NCBI RefSeq assembly: GCF_026914265.1
Contig: NC_069127.1
Location: forward strand, 70,112,223 to 70,176,222
Source of the DNA: Mya arenaria
Taxonomy: Eukaryota > Mollusca > Bivalvia > Myida > Myidae
DNA: 64,000 nucleotides
Direction: 5' to 3'
The stretch's first letter is position 1. Each line of letters opens with the position of its first letter. The notes under the pieces were generated by a model. The model did no database searches. It had not been told where the DNA came from and saw only the letters and a program-made list of their open reading frames with translations. Shown here piece after piece: positions 1 through 12,774 of this stretch. The position numbers and the translations under genes were made by a program.

Positions 1-177
1 ACGTTTACTGTTGTATTCCTCAAACTAAATATTCACTGTAGTGAACAATATTTGACATAACAACATCCTAATCATGTCCATTGTGAACTACTTTGTAAGT
101 CCCATGAACACGCTCATGATCTGACGAATTAAAGTACAACCTACACTTACAGCCAATGAAATAGCAGATATGCATCA

Positions 178-675
178 TTAAAGGGACTGTGTCACAGATT
201 GGCACCAAAATTATTATTTTCTGTTACGAATCTCAGGACAATTATCTAATAGAATGTGTTGCGCTTTGATATCATAATTGTAAAAAAGTACCAAAATGTA
301 AAAACAAATTGTGTCGGAGACCGGGTTCAAACCCGCGTCGCCAAAATTGAAGTCCAGCGTCTTACTCACTGAGCTACAAAGGCTTATACTCATCGAGTGA
401 CACAATTAAGCTACACACCTACCTCGGTTATATCACGTGATAACACCGACTAGCCAATCACGCTTAAGGAATGAATTCTACCTGGTAGACATACCCAGTA
501 ATCTTTTTTAATGGAAAAATACGAAATAACTGCTAAACTTAGATAAATTGTAAATTATGTGGTACTTCAGTTAGTAAGTTCAATGCATTGTACACATCGA
601 TGCCAAGTTTATGTCAGTTTTCGACAATTTTCTCTTTTTTTCGCTATTATTTCATACGGAGTACAGCCCCTTTAA
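178..675 (-). mobile_element. TTAA-flanked MITE with a tRNA-like (SINE-type) core, copy 1
   Basis: Both ends read TTAAAGGG-x-CTGT in inverted orientation (178 and 675), which suggests a TTAA target duplication and short terminal inverted repeats. The middle, read on the minus strand, holds a box A-like stretch (TAGCTCAGTGAGTAAG) and a box B-like stretch (GGGTTTGAACCC), as in a tRNA-derived Pol III promoter. An inner near-palindrome (tacctggtag / acccagta) lies around 480-505. A second copy lies in the opposite orientation at 5055-5562. The combination of TIRs and a tRNA head is seen directly; the family name is not known to me. Confidence 0.7.
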
Positions 676-687
676 GTACTAAGCACA

Positions 688-935
688 ATCATTAAGAATT
701 TCAACTTTCCTGAGTGTTGAGGTCCGCCAGTTGCCATTCATCCGACACACACTCGATGTGTCAGATTTTGCGTTGACAATGTGTCAGCCAATGAGGTTGT
801 ATTATATGTCAGTTACATATGTACATATTAACCTTAATTAAAATCTTAGTGATTAAGAAGAATTATACTCATAATACTTAAGATTCTAGTTATATCATAT
901 AACTATTACATAACTAAAATTACAGGGTTCACCGA
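688..935. repeat. Diverged copy of a ~230-bp interspersed repeat
   Basis: This stretch aligns by eye with the left edges of the large duplicated blocks at 35331 and 47756. All three share the order atcatta / atttcaa / tgacacac-type motif / tgtgtca / ccaatga / atgtcagtta / catataactattac. It is clearly more diverged than the other two copies are from each other. No coding potential was seen. Confidence 0.5.
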
Positions 936-961
936 AACGACATAATATAAGGTCTACTTAC

Positions 962-2164
962 GCGCACTTCAGGAGACAGGTGTTGTCGTACTTCTTGCAA
1001 TTTTCATCATAAATGTCGAACTCAATACCTGAACCGCATTTTGCACAGTCTTTGTCGCCATATACTGGAAATACATTTGTATATAAGTCAGGTATTCCGT
1101 TCAGATTATATGACTATGGCGGCCATATTGGGAACCATCTTGGATGCTTTGGTCATATTCAATAACTATAAACGCCTTAAGAAAAAGGGAAATAGACAAT
1201 ATTTCAAAATATCTTAATCCATGATATGTTGTTGTTTATTCAAGAAATCTTGAAACATAATTTAAAATGCTATTTCGAATCGTGAAAATCTCTTGTTAAT
1301 TTGGTAAAGAAGTAAGCTATTAGGTTTACCAAGTTGCTGTACTCCCTTCCCTAACAGAAGGGGCTACATATATGTTTCAATAATTTTAAGATAAATCAGC
1401 TATAAATGAAATCGAAAATACTTCACAAAGGCCACATCTTCAACGAACGCCACAACAGTTTATTAAAGACTGTGAAAGAAGACTTTCAATAAGACTAATT
1501 GAGCTCACAAGAAAAAAACAACATAGGTATGCATTTGCATTTATAAATACATATCTAAAAAAGTATTCCAATTATAAAACCATGATTTCATGTAATGTAT
1601 CTTATTTTTACACTGAATAAATGTTAAGCATACATGTAATATTATCGACTCTTAACGAAGCACTCTGACTCCCCAAAAAGTTATTAATTCAATTGCTTTG
1701 ATATATAAAAAAGAATGGAGACATTTAGGAAACAATGGTTCTTATGAAGAATACCGAGGTTAATTTGAAAGAAAGGTGCAGAAAACACGGTATTTCGACC
1801 CTTGAAACGGTATTTTTTTTAACACTCACCAATCATTTTTTTTTGCATTTATAGCAATTAAATACACGATTACAATCTTGGCATCAGTAATTAATATTTT
1901 CCATAAATGCATGATTTAGTAAGTAGTTGAAGATTTATCACTCAAACTTTATATTTATTTCTATTTAAGCAAATTACCAGGAAATTGGTCCATACTTTGG
2001 CATCAGTGCAAATAACAGGAAATGCACAGCAGGGGATTGCCATTCCAAACCCTCCTTAAACTAGTCCTTTAATGCAAATGAATCAAATTAACAAATTAAC
2101 ATTTATAAAATGACTTACCGGCCACAGCGCAGACCAACAGCGAGATAACAAAAAGAGTCCTCAT
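962..2164 (-). CDS. Small secreted cysteine-rich peptide, Kazal-like (5' part, two exons)
   Basis: Exon 1 is 2119-2164 (minus): ATG at 2164 opens MRTLFVISLLVCAVA, a typical signal peptide, ending in a GTAAGT donor. Exon 2 is 962-1064, after a CAG acceptor, and continues in frame (phase 1) for 34 codons: VYGDKDCAKC..., then IYDENCKKYDNTC and LLKCA before another GTAAGT donor. The Y-x3-C-x3-C ending and five cysteines in 34 residues resemble a Kazal-type protease inhibitor, but the spacing between Cys3 and Cys4 (six residues) is shorter than usual, so only 'Kazal-like' is claimed. The next exon, which should hold the last cysteine, was not found in 1-961 and is probably beyond the edge. A signal peptide makes it a secreted product. 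A TATA box lies about 100 bases upstream of the ATG. Confidence 0.6.
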
Positions 2165-2261
2165 TGTCGCAGAGTTCAGATTTTACAAAGGCTTCGGAGT
2201 TGTCAGATGTTCCGTGGGCTCGTTGGCTAGATTGTGATGAATAGCAACCAAAAGGGCTGTC

Positions 2262-2268
2262 TTATATC
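2262..2268 (-). promoter_or_regulatory. TATA box of the Kazal-like peptide gene
   Basis: The minus strand reads GGATATAAGACAG here, about 100 nt upstream of the ATG at 2164. This predicts a start site near 2235 and a 5' UTR of about 70 nt. Confidence 0.5.
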
Positions 2269-2280
2269 CGCCGGAGCCTT

Positions 2281-2920
2281 GGTGCTCGATTTCTCGTTAA
2301 AATTATAACTGTACTTGAGTATGCAAACTAATGCAAATGTTGGTTGATTACGTCAATTCAAGAGTTTTTAGTTTTATGGGGGGAGTAAAAGTTCATGAAA
2401 TGGTATTAGTTCTGATGACCCAGTCACTTGAAGGTTTTCTGAACGTAAATGGCTAAACAGTAAACACATTGTCAGATGCACATGACTGACTCTAATTTTC
2501 TGTTTGTCTCGTTGTTGATTGTTATTTATATTATCTATTAGTAAAATGCATCTTCAAATGCACTGACCACGTCATTCAAATTTTGAAAGTGACCAACCAT
2601 ATAAAATTATATACTTATCACAGCATGACTTGTCATTTTAGGACTTGGGTTGGTATTCAATATACAACTGAACTTAATCGTATGATCATACATCATTGAT
2701 TTCATTCACACTATTGGTCAGTTATAAATAACAAGTAATCCGATTAGCTCCATCGTTCTTACATCCAATTAAAACCAACATTGATTATGATTCTATTTTG
2801 CAATATTCTTGATTAAGAGCGTACGATGTTAAAACTAATGAACGTTTATCCACTGTTCAAAACTTTGATTTTATGTGCATCACTCTTGACCAAGCATATG
2901 CTGTTTTAAATGGTAAATTA
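2281..2920. other. Non-coding, nothing recognised
   Basis: AT-rich sequence upstream of the Kazal-like gene. No open frames of note, tRNAs or clear repeats were seen. Confidence 0.5.
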
Positions 2921-3045
2921 CAGTCGAACCCCGTTGACTCGAACTCGCTTGGCTCGAATTCCTCGTTGGCTCGAACAAGATGTAAAGAACCGATATCTTT
3001 AAACTTAAGGTAAACAATCCCGCTTGGCTCGAATTTTCCGACAAA
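2921..3045. mobile_element. Pogo/Tigger-like transposon end (fragment)
   Basis: Starts with CAGTCGAACCCCGTTGACTC directly after TA. Tigger/pogo elements have TA targets and termini of this kind. The ggctcgaa motif recurs three times. No matching right end was found, so this is a solo end or a deletion relic. Confidence 0.5.
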
Positions 3046-5054
3046 AAATGTACAGACAAATGGGCATCGTCTCTATCTGAGAGAGCAACATCGATAAAGG
3101 TAGTATAGATGTGGATGTGTATGTACATAATATATCATGTTTAATCTAATGCGTTTGGTACGGTTGAATATTGCAAGTCCTTTATTTTATCTAATTAGAG
3201 TGATCAAAGTATAACGTTATCATTGAGCTCGTTTTCTTTTTATTCTCATATGTTAATCATCTGTTTCTGACTTCCCGTTAACCTACGTCACAGAGCATAT
3301 TCAATAAACAACTTAGATCAATCTTGAATTTAAGAATAGAATCTGTGTGTTTTGATTGGTCTGTGAAATAAATTGACCAATCAACTGAACGGAGTCACTG
3401 AGGCATGTCTAAGGATAAGGATAAGAACTATATTGAATACCACAAGACATAATGACGTTTTTTTCGTCTTAATTTTGCGCCGGAAACTGCTATCTACGAG
3501 TTGTTACGTATGCAACAGCGGTGTACCTCTAAAGTTAGAACTGCATGTCTTATTACGGAGAGCACATGCACTTCCGAATTTAAATCATAGGTAGAGCTGC
3601 ACCTTTAAATGAAGAAATGTAACTCTGTCAAATAAAACATAGAGTTGCGGCTATATATAAATTTAGACCTGCACCCCTACCCCATTATGTATATCATTGA
3701 TGTAAGACCTTAATAATGCATTTGTAATAAACTATAAACACTAACAGACCCAGGGGTCTCACCCTTAAAATCGCCCAAGTTTAATTTTTTACTTCAATAT
3801 AGGAGAAAATGTTATAACGTACGTCCAAAAACGCACCGATTCGGACTAGAAATTGCTAAAATTTTATGAAGAGTACCACCACGTACGCCAATACGTTAAA
3901 CAAAATCAATTTCATACGGAGGGGCGCAAGTCAAAATATTACACCCCTAACTTACATCCCCTCTACCATCAAATGCTACTTCCGCCCATGAAATTCTACC
4001 TCATAAATAGACGGGCACTTCCGCCCATGAAATTCTACCTCATAAATAGACGGACACCTTTATATTAAACAGAGGTGCATCTCTTTCTCGGCCCTTCTGT
4101 CGACTTTAAGCGAGTTTTTAAATAAGAATGCCTCTATTTGTCTTGAGCACTTTAATAACTTCTATTGACAATGATCAAGATCTGAAAATAGACAAACACT
4201 TAATTATATATCAAGTAATCCTCTAGTTTTGACCTAAATGGTACGTCATAGAAAATAAAGTAGAGCAGTCGCCAGGTGACCTTGGTTTACCTGCCTGGGT
4301 TGTATCTAGTCAAGCTATTGAAAGAGAGACACATTGGAAACTCGGAACATCAATACTAGACTTGTAAATACCACCAAAGGTACTTCTGAACACTAATTAA
4401 TATTCAAAAGTATTTAATGCATTTTAAGAAGTCTCAACGAGAAATTGAATGGCCGCATCCGTTTTTAACTATCATTACAAATTGCATAAATTTACATGCA
4501 TAATTTACATACTAGTTTTTTTAATAAAGGCTCTGTTGCTGGGTGTATTAGCGCACGCGAGATAAATAAACAAAGCAAGCAGCTATTATACACAAACAAC
4601 GATATACAAATATAGAAAAAAACAACACATAATGGATTGTGATCAAACAGTGTATATACATTTATACATAAAACATTTGTTGATGGTAAACGGAGAATGA
4701 GCTAATTATCGTCGTCGCCATCATCATCATCATCATCATCATTATTTTTCGAAGTCTGTAGATGTTTCAATGAAAAAATATGCTCTTTTCTACGGTATTT
4801 TTTTCGTTCCCCGTTAAATAAATTATGATTTTCAAGGTATACATTTACATTGTAGATAATTTCCCAAAATATGTAACTCAAAGTAATTATCTTTCAATGT
4901 TATACTTGGATAAATAATAGGCATTGCTACATGTATTTGTATCATGAGAACATTAGAAAGAAATAGGTTAAGTTCATTTAATATATTATCTGTTCATTGA
5001 AGCAACTATAAATCATAAATGCTACCGAGATGCTAGATGACCGAAACTTGTCAC
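3046..5054. other. Non-coding, AT-rich, with minor simple repeats
   Basis: No supported gene. It holds a 38-bp direct duplication around 3977-4052 (acttccgcccatgaaattct... twice) and an (ATC)n microsatellite near 4718-4742. Short open frames here lack splice context or family resemblance. Confidence 0.5.
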
Positions 5055-5562
5055 TTAAAGGGCCTGTACTCCGTATGATGAAAAAGCGAAAAAAAGAAGA
5101 AAATTATCGAAAACTGTCATAGACGTGTTATCGATGTGTACAATGCATTGAAACTTATATAATAACTTAAGTACCAAATACTTTACAATTAATTTATTTT
5201 TGCGTTTTTTTTTTCAGTATTTTTCTATAAAAAAAAGATTACTAGGTATGTCTACCTAGTAGAATTCGTTCCTTATGCGTGATTGGCTAGTCGATGTTAT
5301 CACGTGATATGACCATGTTAAGTATATAGCTTAAATATTCCATCTGCGTAGGTTAAGACTTCGTAGAACAGTGGATACAACACTGAACTGCAATTTTGGC
5401 GACAACGGTTCCAACCCCGTCTTCGACTCGATTTTTACATTTTGGTGTTTTTTTTTTTACAATTATGATATCAAAGAGTAAAACATTTTATTAAAGCATT
5501 GTCCTGAGATTCGTTACAGAAAAAATATTGTTGGTGCCAATCTGGTGTACAGTCCCTTTAAG
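5055..5562 (+). mobile_element. TTAA-flanked MITE with tRNA-like core, copy 2
   Basis: Same family as 178-675 but in the opposite orientation. Ends are TTAAAGGGCCTGTACTCC (5055) and GTACAGTCCCTTTAA (ending 5562). The tRNA-like core is at about 5345-5435, with box A-like TCGTAGAACAGTGGATAC and box B-like GGTTCCAACCC. The near-palindrome with 'ctaggtatgtctacctag' sits at about 5243-5262. Confidence 0.7.
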
Positions 5563-6079
5563 GACCTCCAAAAGTGTTATGCACCGGAGTAGATGTACTT
5601 ACACTAGAATCAAGCGCTCCGTGAGAACAGTTACTAGTACAATGTTTTTTTAAAAACACTTATGAAAATATAGGCCAAACACGCAGTTGATGTGTGTGTT
5701 AAACCCGGGACAGGCTACTCCCAGGCTTAATCTAATAAAACAAACAAATAAAAAGAACAAAAACAAATTAATGTTGAATCTATAAAAGACTGCATACTGT
5801 GCTCAAAAAGGCAGCCCTGGGTATACTGTATTAAGTTAAACTTAACGGATTGTTAATACATTGACCAGGTTTGGAAGACCAAAAATAAACACTTTAGTAC
5901 CTATAACATAAATTGTAAGCAGGTGAAGATATTATGTACATTTTATTTAACTTGTAAGGTAATTCCAGTATTCTTTGCCCATATTTTATTTTGATAATTC
6001 TCTGTGTAGAATAACAGTTTAATTATTGATTTTCAAAACTGTTGTCTGCTGCCATTTGTCAGACTCTCGAGACGCTTAG

Positions 6080-9000
6080 ATGTCAAAAATGGGAAGCAAA
6101 ACTGAAAATACAGTAATTGTTGCGGGGGAGGCTTCAGAATCGGATGACGAAGATGATACTTTGGTGGAAAATAACCAAACAAAACAGGTTTGATACTCAA
6201 TTTCACTATGCCATGGATGAACATTATGAATGTACAATTATTTTGAATCTTCAATCTGGGACCGATAACAAATCCTGTTCGCAGTTATAATGCACCAGTC
6301 ATTTGTAACCACGGCCCCCCAGGTCCGGGGAATAGCGGGGTCTTTGACTTTCGTTCCAGCCAACCCCTGCTAAATTCCCTGTCCTGCGGGGACGAACAGA
6401 TGGTAAAATCCCGACATATACCCCCGCACCCCAAGGACCCTAGGTAAGGCCCATTCCCAACTATTTAAAGCGAAGACAAATCCACCGCATTCACCCGGCA
6501 CTGCGGGGCCACCCAAAAGGTAAAAACACGGCCCATTTCCCCAGCTATCCCTGGTATACCCCCGGACCTGGGGGGGCCGTGGTTATAATTGACTGGTGCA
6601 TATAATAGTCCAAATAAATGGCCGTCAACGAGTATTTTGACGATTTTTTTACTATGGCAGACTGGTGAAGTCCACAGGCCCCCAAAAAAGGAGCGATCGG
6701 TCATTGCGCAGAGAATCTTCGCAGCCACAATTTTTAATTTATCACCGTTATACATTCTAATTTCTACGAAAACAGTATTTCCTACTATTTAAACACATAC
6801 TTATTTATGTTATTATGCGAAAAAACATGTTGAGATATCATAAAACACTTACATGTGTTGATTGTTTATCAAGTATCCCGATATCTGTAAATCTGGGACA
6901 AATCTGACAGGATGTGTACATGCATAAAAGGTATTAGTGACCCAGAATATATTCATGTGAAAATAACAACTATCATGTTATAATTCAAATGGAATTGTCG
7001 GGACACTGTCAGGTTTATATTGAACAATTTTGTCATTATCATTCAACAACATTGCATAATATTACTATACAGTATATTCTTTCTTGTAGAGTTGTAGCGT
7101 TACAGGGATAAGTAAGAAATGTCAAAATAATAAAAAAGTATCCCTGATCGCTCATTATTGTAGCTATAACTTATAGGTAAGTTACATGTGTTTGATCTTC
7201 CTGACTTTTATGTTCTATATAGACCCTGAGTGGTGCTCTGCCTGTGTCACCTGCCAGTCAGACAGCTGACCAGACAGGTGCTGTTGTGTCTGGAGAGGCG
7301 TCGGAGTCAGATGAAGAGTATGAAATCATCACGCATGAACAGAGCGACCTACCTCCCCTGAATGGTATAGTTGAGTTCTGGTATCACTTATCTTTATATC
7401 TGAAATATGTCAATTTTAATTTTAAAAGAAAGATGAAAAAAATGCCTATAGTAAGGCTTACAATAATAAAAATTATATTAACAAACATAAATATACTATT
7501 ACCTATTATTTGACAGTTAATCTGGCAGAGCAGGGTGACACAGAAGAAAGTGCCCCCACTTCACCACAGCTGCAACAGAACATGCCTCCAAAGTCCAAGT
7601 ATAACTCGTAAGTAATCAGCCAGGTAGTGTAACTGTATTTGTCAGAATATGTTTCTTTTTTTTATCTGTGAAGTTAGGTCTGTTAATTAAACTTACAAAT
7701 GCTATTATTATTATTATTATTATAAAAACAAAATGAAGCAGAAAGTATAGATTGTTAAGGGACCGATTTTTTCGCCCGTACCAATTATTTGCCAACCATG
7801 TAAAATTGAATCCCATTATGATTGTTTTTCTTACAATTGAGGTTTTGTTTAAATAAGGAAAACTTATCATTTTCTCTGAAAATTAGCAGTTTAAGTTATC
7901 AGCAATATCAAAATTGCACTACATTCGGCCATATTAATTCCAGCAGGAAATTACTGATTGCTTTTTACCACTTGGCAAAATGAAAAATATTTTTCATTTC
8001 AACACAGCAACTTATTTTATAATAAAAATAGGAAGAATTAACATATTCTGTTGTCAATCAGGAACATTGTTTAAAGATGTTTTTAATTATCTTAATTTTC
8101 AAGTGGTACAGTTCACTGCAAATTATGCAATTTCTGTGGTTTTACTAAATATGTTCAGCACATAAAATTTAATCTTAAAGTAAGCATACATTATAAAACT
8201 TATCATAAGGGGTTCAACATTCTCCCTGTGAAATTTCATTTTAGCATATTCAGTTTTCTCAAGACAAGTTATTCATGTTGGTCATGCGTCTTATATCATG
8301 TAGTTTCATTCAAAATATGTATTTGGCTGTTTATTATGTGAGCATCAACATTTCAGACTCCTGAACAGAAAATTGAGTGAGTATTATTAATCAGCATTTT
8401 ATTTTGCCTCTTTTGATTTTCTTAAATAATTGTTTTATTTTAACTATAAAATATCTAATTATACACCTCCAATATTTCAAAGATTACATTTGGTCACTTA
8501 TATTAAATAATATTTAATGAATTCTGATTGACTGTTTCATCTGGAGGCAGATTTGTAGTAAATATTTCCGCGCTAAAAATTTCATTCAATCTTTGTTTGT
8601 CTTGCCTGCCAGTTGACTTTCGAAGTAAATTGGTTTTATATTTTTATTTTATTATAAACCCCTGCTACGCATAAGATGTTACATTTTTATTGATGACAAC
8701 TAATGATTTGTCTAAAATTCACGCCACATATGAACGCTGATTCTAGGAGAGCGTAACATTGCCCTGCGTCGTCACATTGTCGAAACTATCCATCAGAATT
8801 ACACGATAGCTGGCAAAGACATCCACAACCTCACATTGCAGCTGCAGAAGTCCCATATCGCCATGCAGGTTAGTTAAGTGGTAAATGTGAAGGGTGGCTG
8901 ACACATAATCATCAATTTAGGCATTATAGGTATCACCAAGTATACAGCTACAATGAAAGGCATCACAATATGAGTTGTCTTCTGTAACTTTTTCCTTTTT

Positions 9001-9392
9001 TGGAGAATGTTGAAAATATTTACACTGCTTTTTACTTTTGTGCAATTTTGTTTAAAGTTTATAGTGTTACATGAACATGTCTAACATAGTCATATTTTTA
9101 TGTCCATAGTCCTTTAATACAATTACTGTTCTGTTTAGCAACATTAAACATATGTAAATTTTTCATTCAGGATGTTTCCCATCACATGAGAGATACAACC
9201 AATAACCTGTTTAACCTGGAAGACCGAGTGGACATAGTCACTTCATGTAATCTGCTTCCCAACATCAACATGCCACAAAAAACCATGGGGATTACCGGGT
9301 CTAATATCAGTGTTCCTGGGGGAAATACTGGATCAGAACCAAACATCAATATTCAAGCGGGAAACACAGAAGAAATTAATGCAGAAAGCTAA
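6080..9392 (+). CDS. BLOC1S3: BLOC-1 complex subunit 3
   Basis: Six exons join in phase to 234 codons: 6080-6187, 7223-7364, 7517-7607, 8357-8376 (a 20-nt microexon), 8747-8868 and 9171-9392, all with GT...AG introns. Family signatures: two copies of the acidic motif seen in human BLOS3, VAGEASESDDED (residues 14-25) and VSGEASESDEEYE (about 58-70), then DLPPLN, then a helical coiled-coil stretch from exon 4 on, and the C-terminal block LEDRVDIVTSCNLLPNI (178-194), which matches human ERLDIVAGCRLLPDI. BLOC-1 acts on endosomes in making lysosome-related organelles. An in-frame TAG directly before the ATG fixes the start region; a second ATG follows three codons later. The tail after LLPNI is low complexity and not conserved. 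AATAAA signals at 10026 and 10475 could serve the 3' end. Confidence 0.9.
6291..6600. mobile_element. GC-rich MITE with ~35-bp terminal inverted repeats, in BLOC1S3 intron 1
   Basis: The left end TGCACCAGTCATTTGTAACC and right end GGTTATAATTGACTGGTGCA are inverted repeats that run on into CCCCCCAGGTCCGGGG / CCCCGGACCTGGGGGG. TATAA flanks both sides, a likely target duplication. The 310-bp element has no coding capacity. A degraded relative lies at about 35080-35330. Confidence 0.75.
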
Positions 9393-10555
9393 ACGGTCTT
9401 TGAAATCGGTTTAAAAAAGTTTGTGATACTGTTACAAGTAGTGATGGTCCAATGATTCGATATATAAGCCAATAATCGATGTTCGGCACAGTGCAAAACA
9501 TTACAGATAATCGATAATGATTATCTATAATAGATTTTCATAAGCTATATCATTGTACCATAAAATACATATGTATAATATCAATTGTTGAGGCATAACA
9601 CCATATATCCAAGTTATAGCTATGATTGTACAAAAAATAATTAATTTACTCCTTTTTCATTTAATACGTCAAACCCATTTGAAAATATGTACGACATAGA
9701 AGTTTTCAAAATAAACACAAGTGATATTTTCATACCAATAGAAATACACTTTCAATTATTTCAGAGATGATGATGGATTATGGGTGTACATTTATTGAAT
9801 TATTTGTCTGACTATGAAACACATGTAACATGATCAATGTATGGTGAATTCTTTGTAATAGTTAAGTATGTATGGAAAAAATTGACAGCAATTAAATATG
9901 GTTGATATTTTTTTGTATTTCATATTATACCAAATAGCCATACAGACAGACAGGCAGATAGACAATTTATTTATATGAAATATGTCAACATGTTAGTGAT
10001 ATTTACAAATGAATATATACACACAAATAAAGTAAAACACAAAAATGTATATTACGGTTCATGGTATGTTTAACACCCTCTATATCTCTGATAGGTTGAA
10101 CTAGTTATGTTAAATAACCGATATTACATATATACAATTTGTGTTAATTTTTATCATGTACAACAATTTCATTGTTTATTTTCAGTAGCACTCATCAGTG
10201 TTACCTTTCACTGAAATTCAAGGCATCTTTCAATACAAACAGTGCACACTCATGTATTTGAGGGTTAAATTCCTTAAGATGTTTAAAGTAAATTTTAAAA
10301 CTCAGTTTGTCTTGTGCTGATGTAGCATGACATTACAGTAACTTGTACATTCCTATTAACAAGTTTAAAGTGTAAGTTTAGTTTATTTTTGATGAATTTA
10401 AACACTGATGAAATGCAACCACACTTTCTACAATATCTACAATGTGTGCAATATGTCTGTTATAAATAGTTTGTAATAAAATTTGTATGATACATTTTAT
10501 TCAATTAAAAAGTTTTTTACAGGATTTAGTCCATTTTGTTTCTTCTTCAACCATT
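9393..10555. other. BLOC1S3 3' UTR and intergenic sequence
   Basis: No further coding exons seen. AATAAA at 10026-10031 and 10475-10480 are candidate poly(A) signals for the upstream gene. Confidence 0.4.
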
Positions 10556-10612
10556 GAACAAGCGCTGTCACAGGAGCGTGACAAATGCCCCTGAAAGGCC
10601 GCTTGACAGAGA
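10556..10612 (+). mobile_element. Head fragment of the repeat family at 27266-29060
   Basis: The stretch 'gaacaagcgctgtcacag...gacaaatgcccctga' matches the start of the large repeat in SF3A3 intron 1. Only about 55 bp remain and no tail was found. Confidence 0.5.
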
Positions 10613-12774
10613 GCCATTAGTGTTTGGGCTTATATAGACAGATAGTATTTAACATATTTTTAAGACTACTTTCCCATGCAGTTTGGAAATACTGATCACT
10701 AACGTTTTTAAAATGATGATGATAAGTCACTGCAAGATGGAGCAGATGTCAATTCATGTCTGCTGTACTTTAAATGAGATTGTTGGTCATTAATGAACGG
10801 GTAAATATGTGAACATGATCCAGATACATTTTCCAGGATACAACTTTTTGATGAAAAACCTAGAATAGTAATAATTGGTATGATTTTTTTTAAATCTTTG
10901 ATGTTCAAGAGAATGAAGAAACAAATTACTGGCACTTGATAATTTGTAAGTGAATGCTGCATGTTAATGGCTTGATCTTGTTTGCCATTTTAGAATCCTG
11001 CTATCCATTATTCACTGTCAAATATAACTGTTGTGATGATCTAGTTATGGTCACTTTAATAGCAGTTAATTGTTCTACAAAAAACATTGGAAGGCCCATG
11101 ACTCACTTTTAACCTTTTGACCTCAGAATCAATACCATGACCCTTGACCCACTTACCGTACCTTGGGGTTATCTGCTAGTCATAACCAACCTGCATACAA
11201 AGTTTGAGATTCCTGGACCAGTCTTTATTAGTTTTGATCAAAAATGGATTTTCAGCTCAATGTCACCCCAACCTTGACTTTTCACAACTTGATCCCTTTC
11301 ACCCTGTGACGTGACCAGTAGATGAACCCTATCAATCTTGAAGTCAAGGTCATAGCTAATAAAACAAACAGGATATTTACGTAAAGCTTAGATATGCTTA
11401 TAACTCGTACACATCATGGAATGAAAATCTTAAATCATAATCAATCTTCAGAAATAATAGATCAAACCATTTAGATCATTTTTGATTATATAATTAAAGT
11501 AATAATAATATTAACACTTGCTTCCATACTATACATACAGAGAATGTAGCCAAATTCCGAGCTTATGCAATCGTAATTGGTAATCTCAATTATAACTAAT
11601 AATTTTTTTACCATATTCAATAATTATTTTACCCTAGATCATAAGACCCACAATTTTTACTTCACATATTGTTGAAGGGTTTAGGCTAGAATCATGGAAG
11701 GATGCTGCACCCTGTCCTTGTTTGGTATCATCCTTCTGCCTTAATGGAGACCAGCATGTGCACCTTTCTGCCTTATCAAGTTATAAGGATAATCAAATAT
11801 TTCTTTTGAATGATTGAGCCTATAATGTCGTTATAAATAGAATAACATCTTCATATATTTGTCAGTTGAAACTGGATTAAATTAAATTTAAACAATTCTT
11901 AACATTTCCTGTCATGTTCCAAATTCTATCAAACCCAATGCTATGTGCCCACTTCTCCTTTTTTAAAACCTGGCTTAAACTCTATCCTTTTCTTCTGAAT
12001 AACTGCTGATAAGCCAGTGTTTTTTTCCTACTCTTTTAAGGGCTTAAATTCCGGCCATTATTTCGGCCCCGTTTCCTCTTTTTTATTTTTTTGAGGACAG
12101 TGACCTCTTAACATTTAATAATTGTAGCAATCTAGAGGAATAAAAGGTTTGTAACTAAAGTTGGACATTATAGGAATCATGTTAGTATTATTCCCCTTTT
12201 TGTCAAATCAACGCTATTTCCCATTAAAGTGGAAAAAATGTAAGCATTGGCATCCACTTGAAGTGCTCATGTTTAATTTGACCTAGTGACCTGATTTTAA
12301 CTATTAGAAATCAAAAGAAGTGACTTAGATAAAATCATTTTATTACAAAATTCTCACATGACAAATGCAACATGTACATAAGTAAGTAACAGGAGTAATC
12401 TTGCATTTGTTGTTAAGTCGCTGAGCAATCAAAATCTTATGTTTTTAAAATTGAGGAATCAGTATGAATTTTGTCAATGAAAAACAAAATTAATTTGCTC
12501 ACAATCACAAATATCTTGTAACTGTCTATAACTGAACAGAAGATGTTTTGTTTTTTTAAACTGAACCAAAGAAATGTCCCTGACATAGTGTTATTTATTG
12601 ATGAGAATCAGAAATATATTCATAACATACATGATATAATTAAATGTCTGTGTGAGAATCCACAAAACGACATGCTGCCACTGAACACACCTCTCTTCAC
12701 CATCAATGACCCCACATGACCCCGAAATGAAAGCGATGAAACCACATGACCTTTCACTCAAAACGAGATGTTTT
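10613..12774. other. Intergenic region between the convergent BLOC1S3 and SF3A3 genes
   Basis: No supported gene. The part at 11090-11360, rich in 'gacc' and 'ttgacc', resembles the common 'tgacctttgacc' style of bivalve repeats but cannot be delimited. TTTATT at 12339-12344 and 12594-12599 (AATAAA on the minus strand) are candidate poly(A) signals for SF3A3. Confidence 0.4.
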
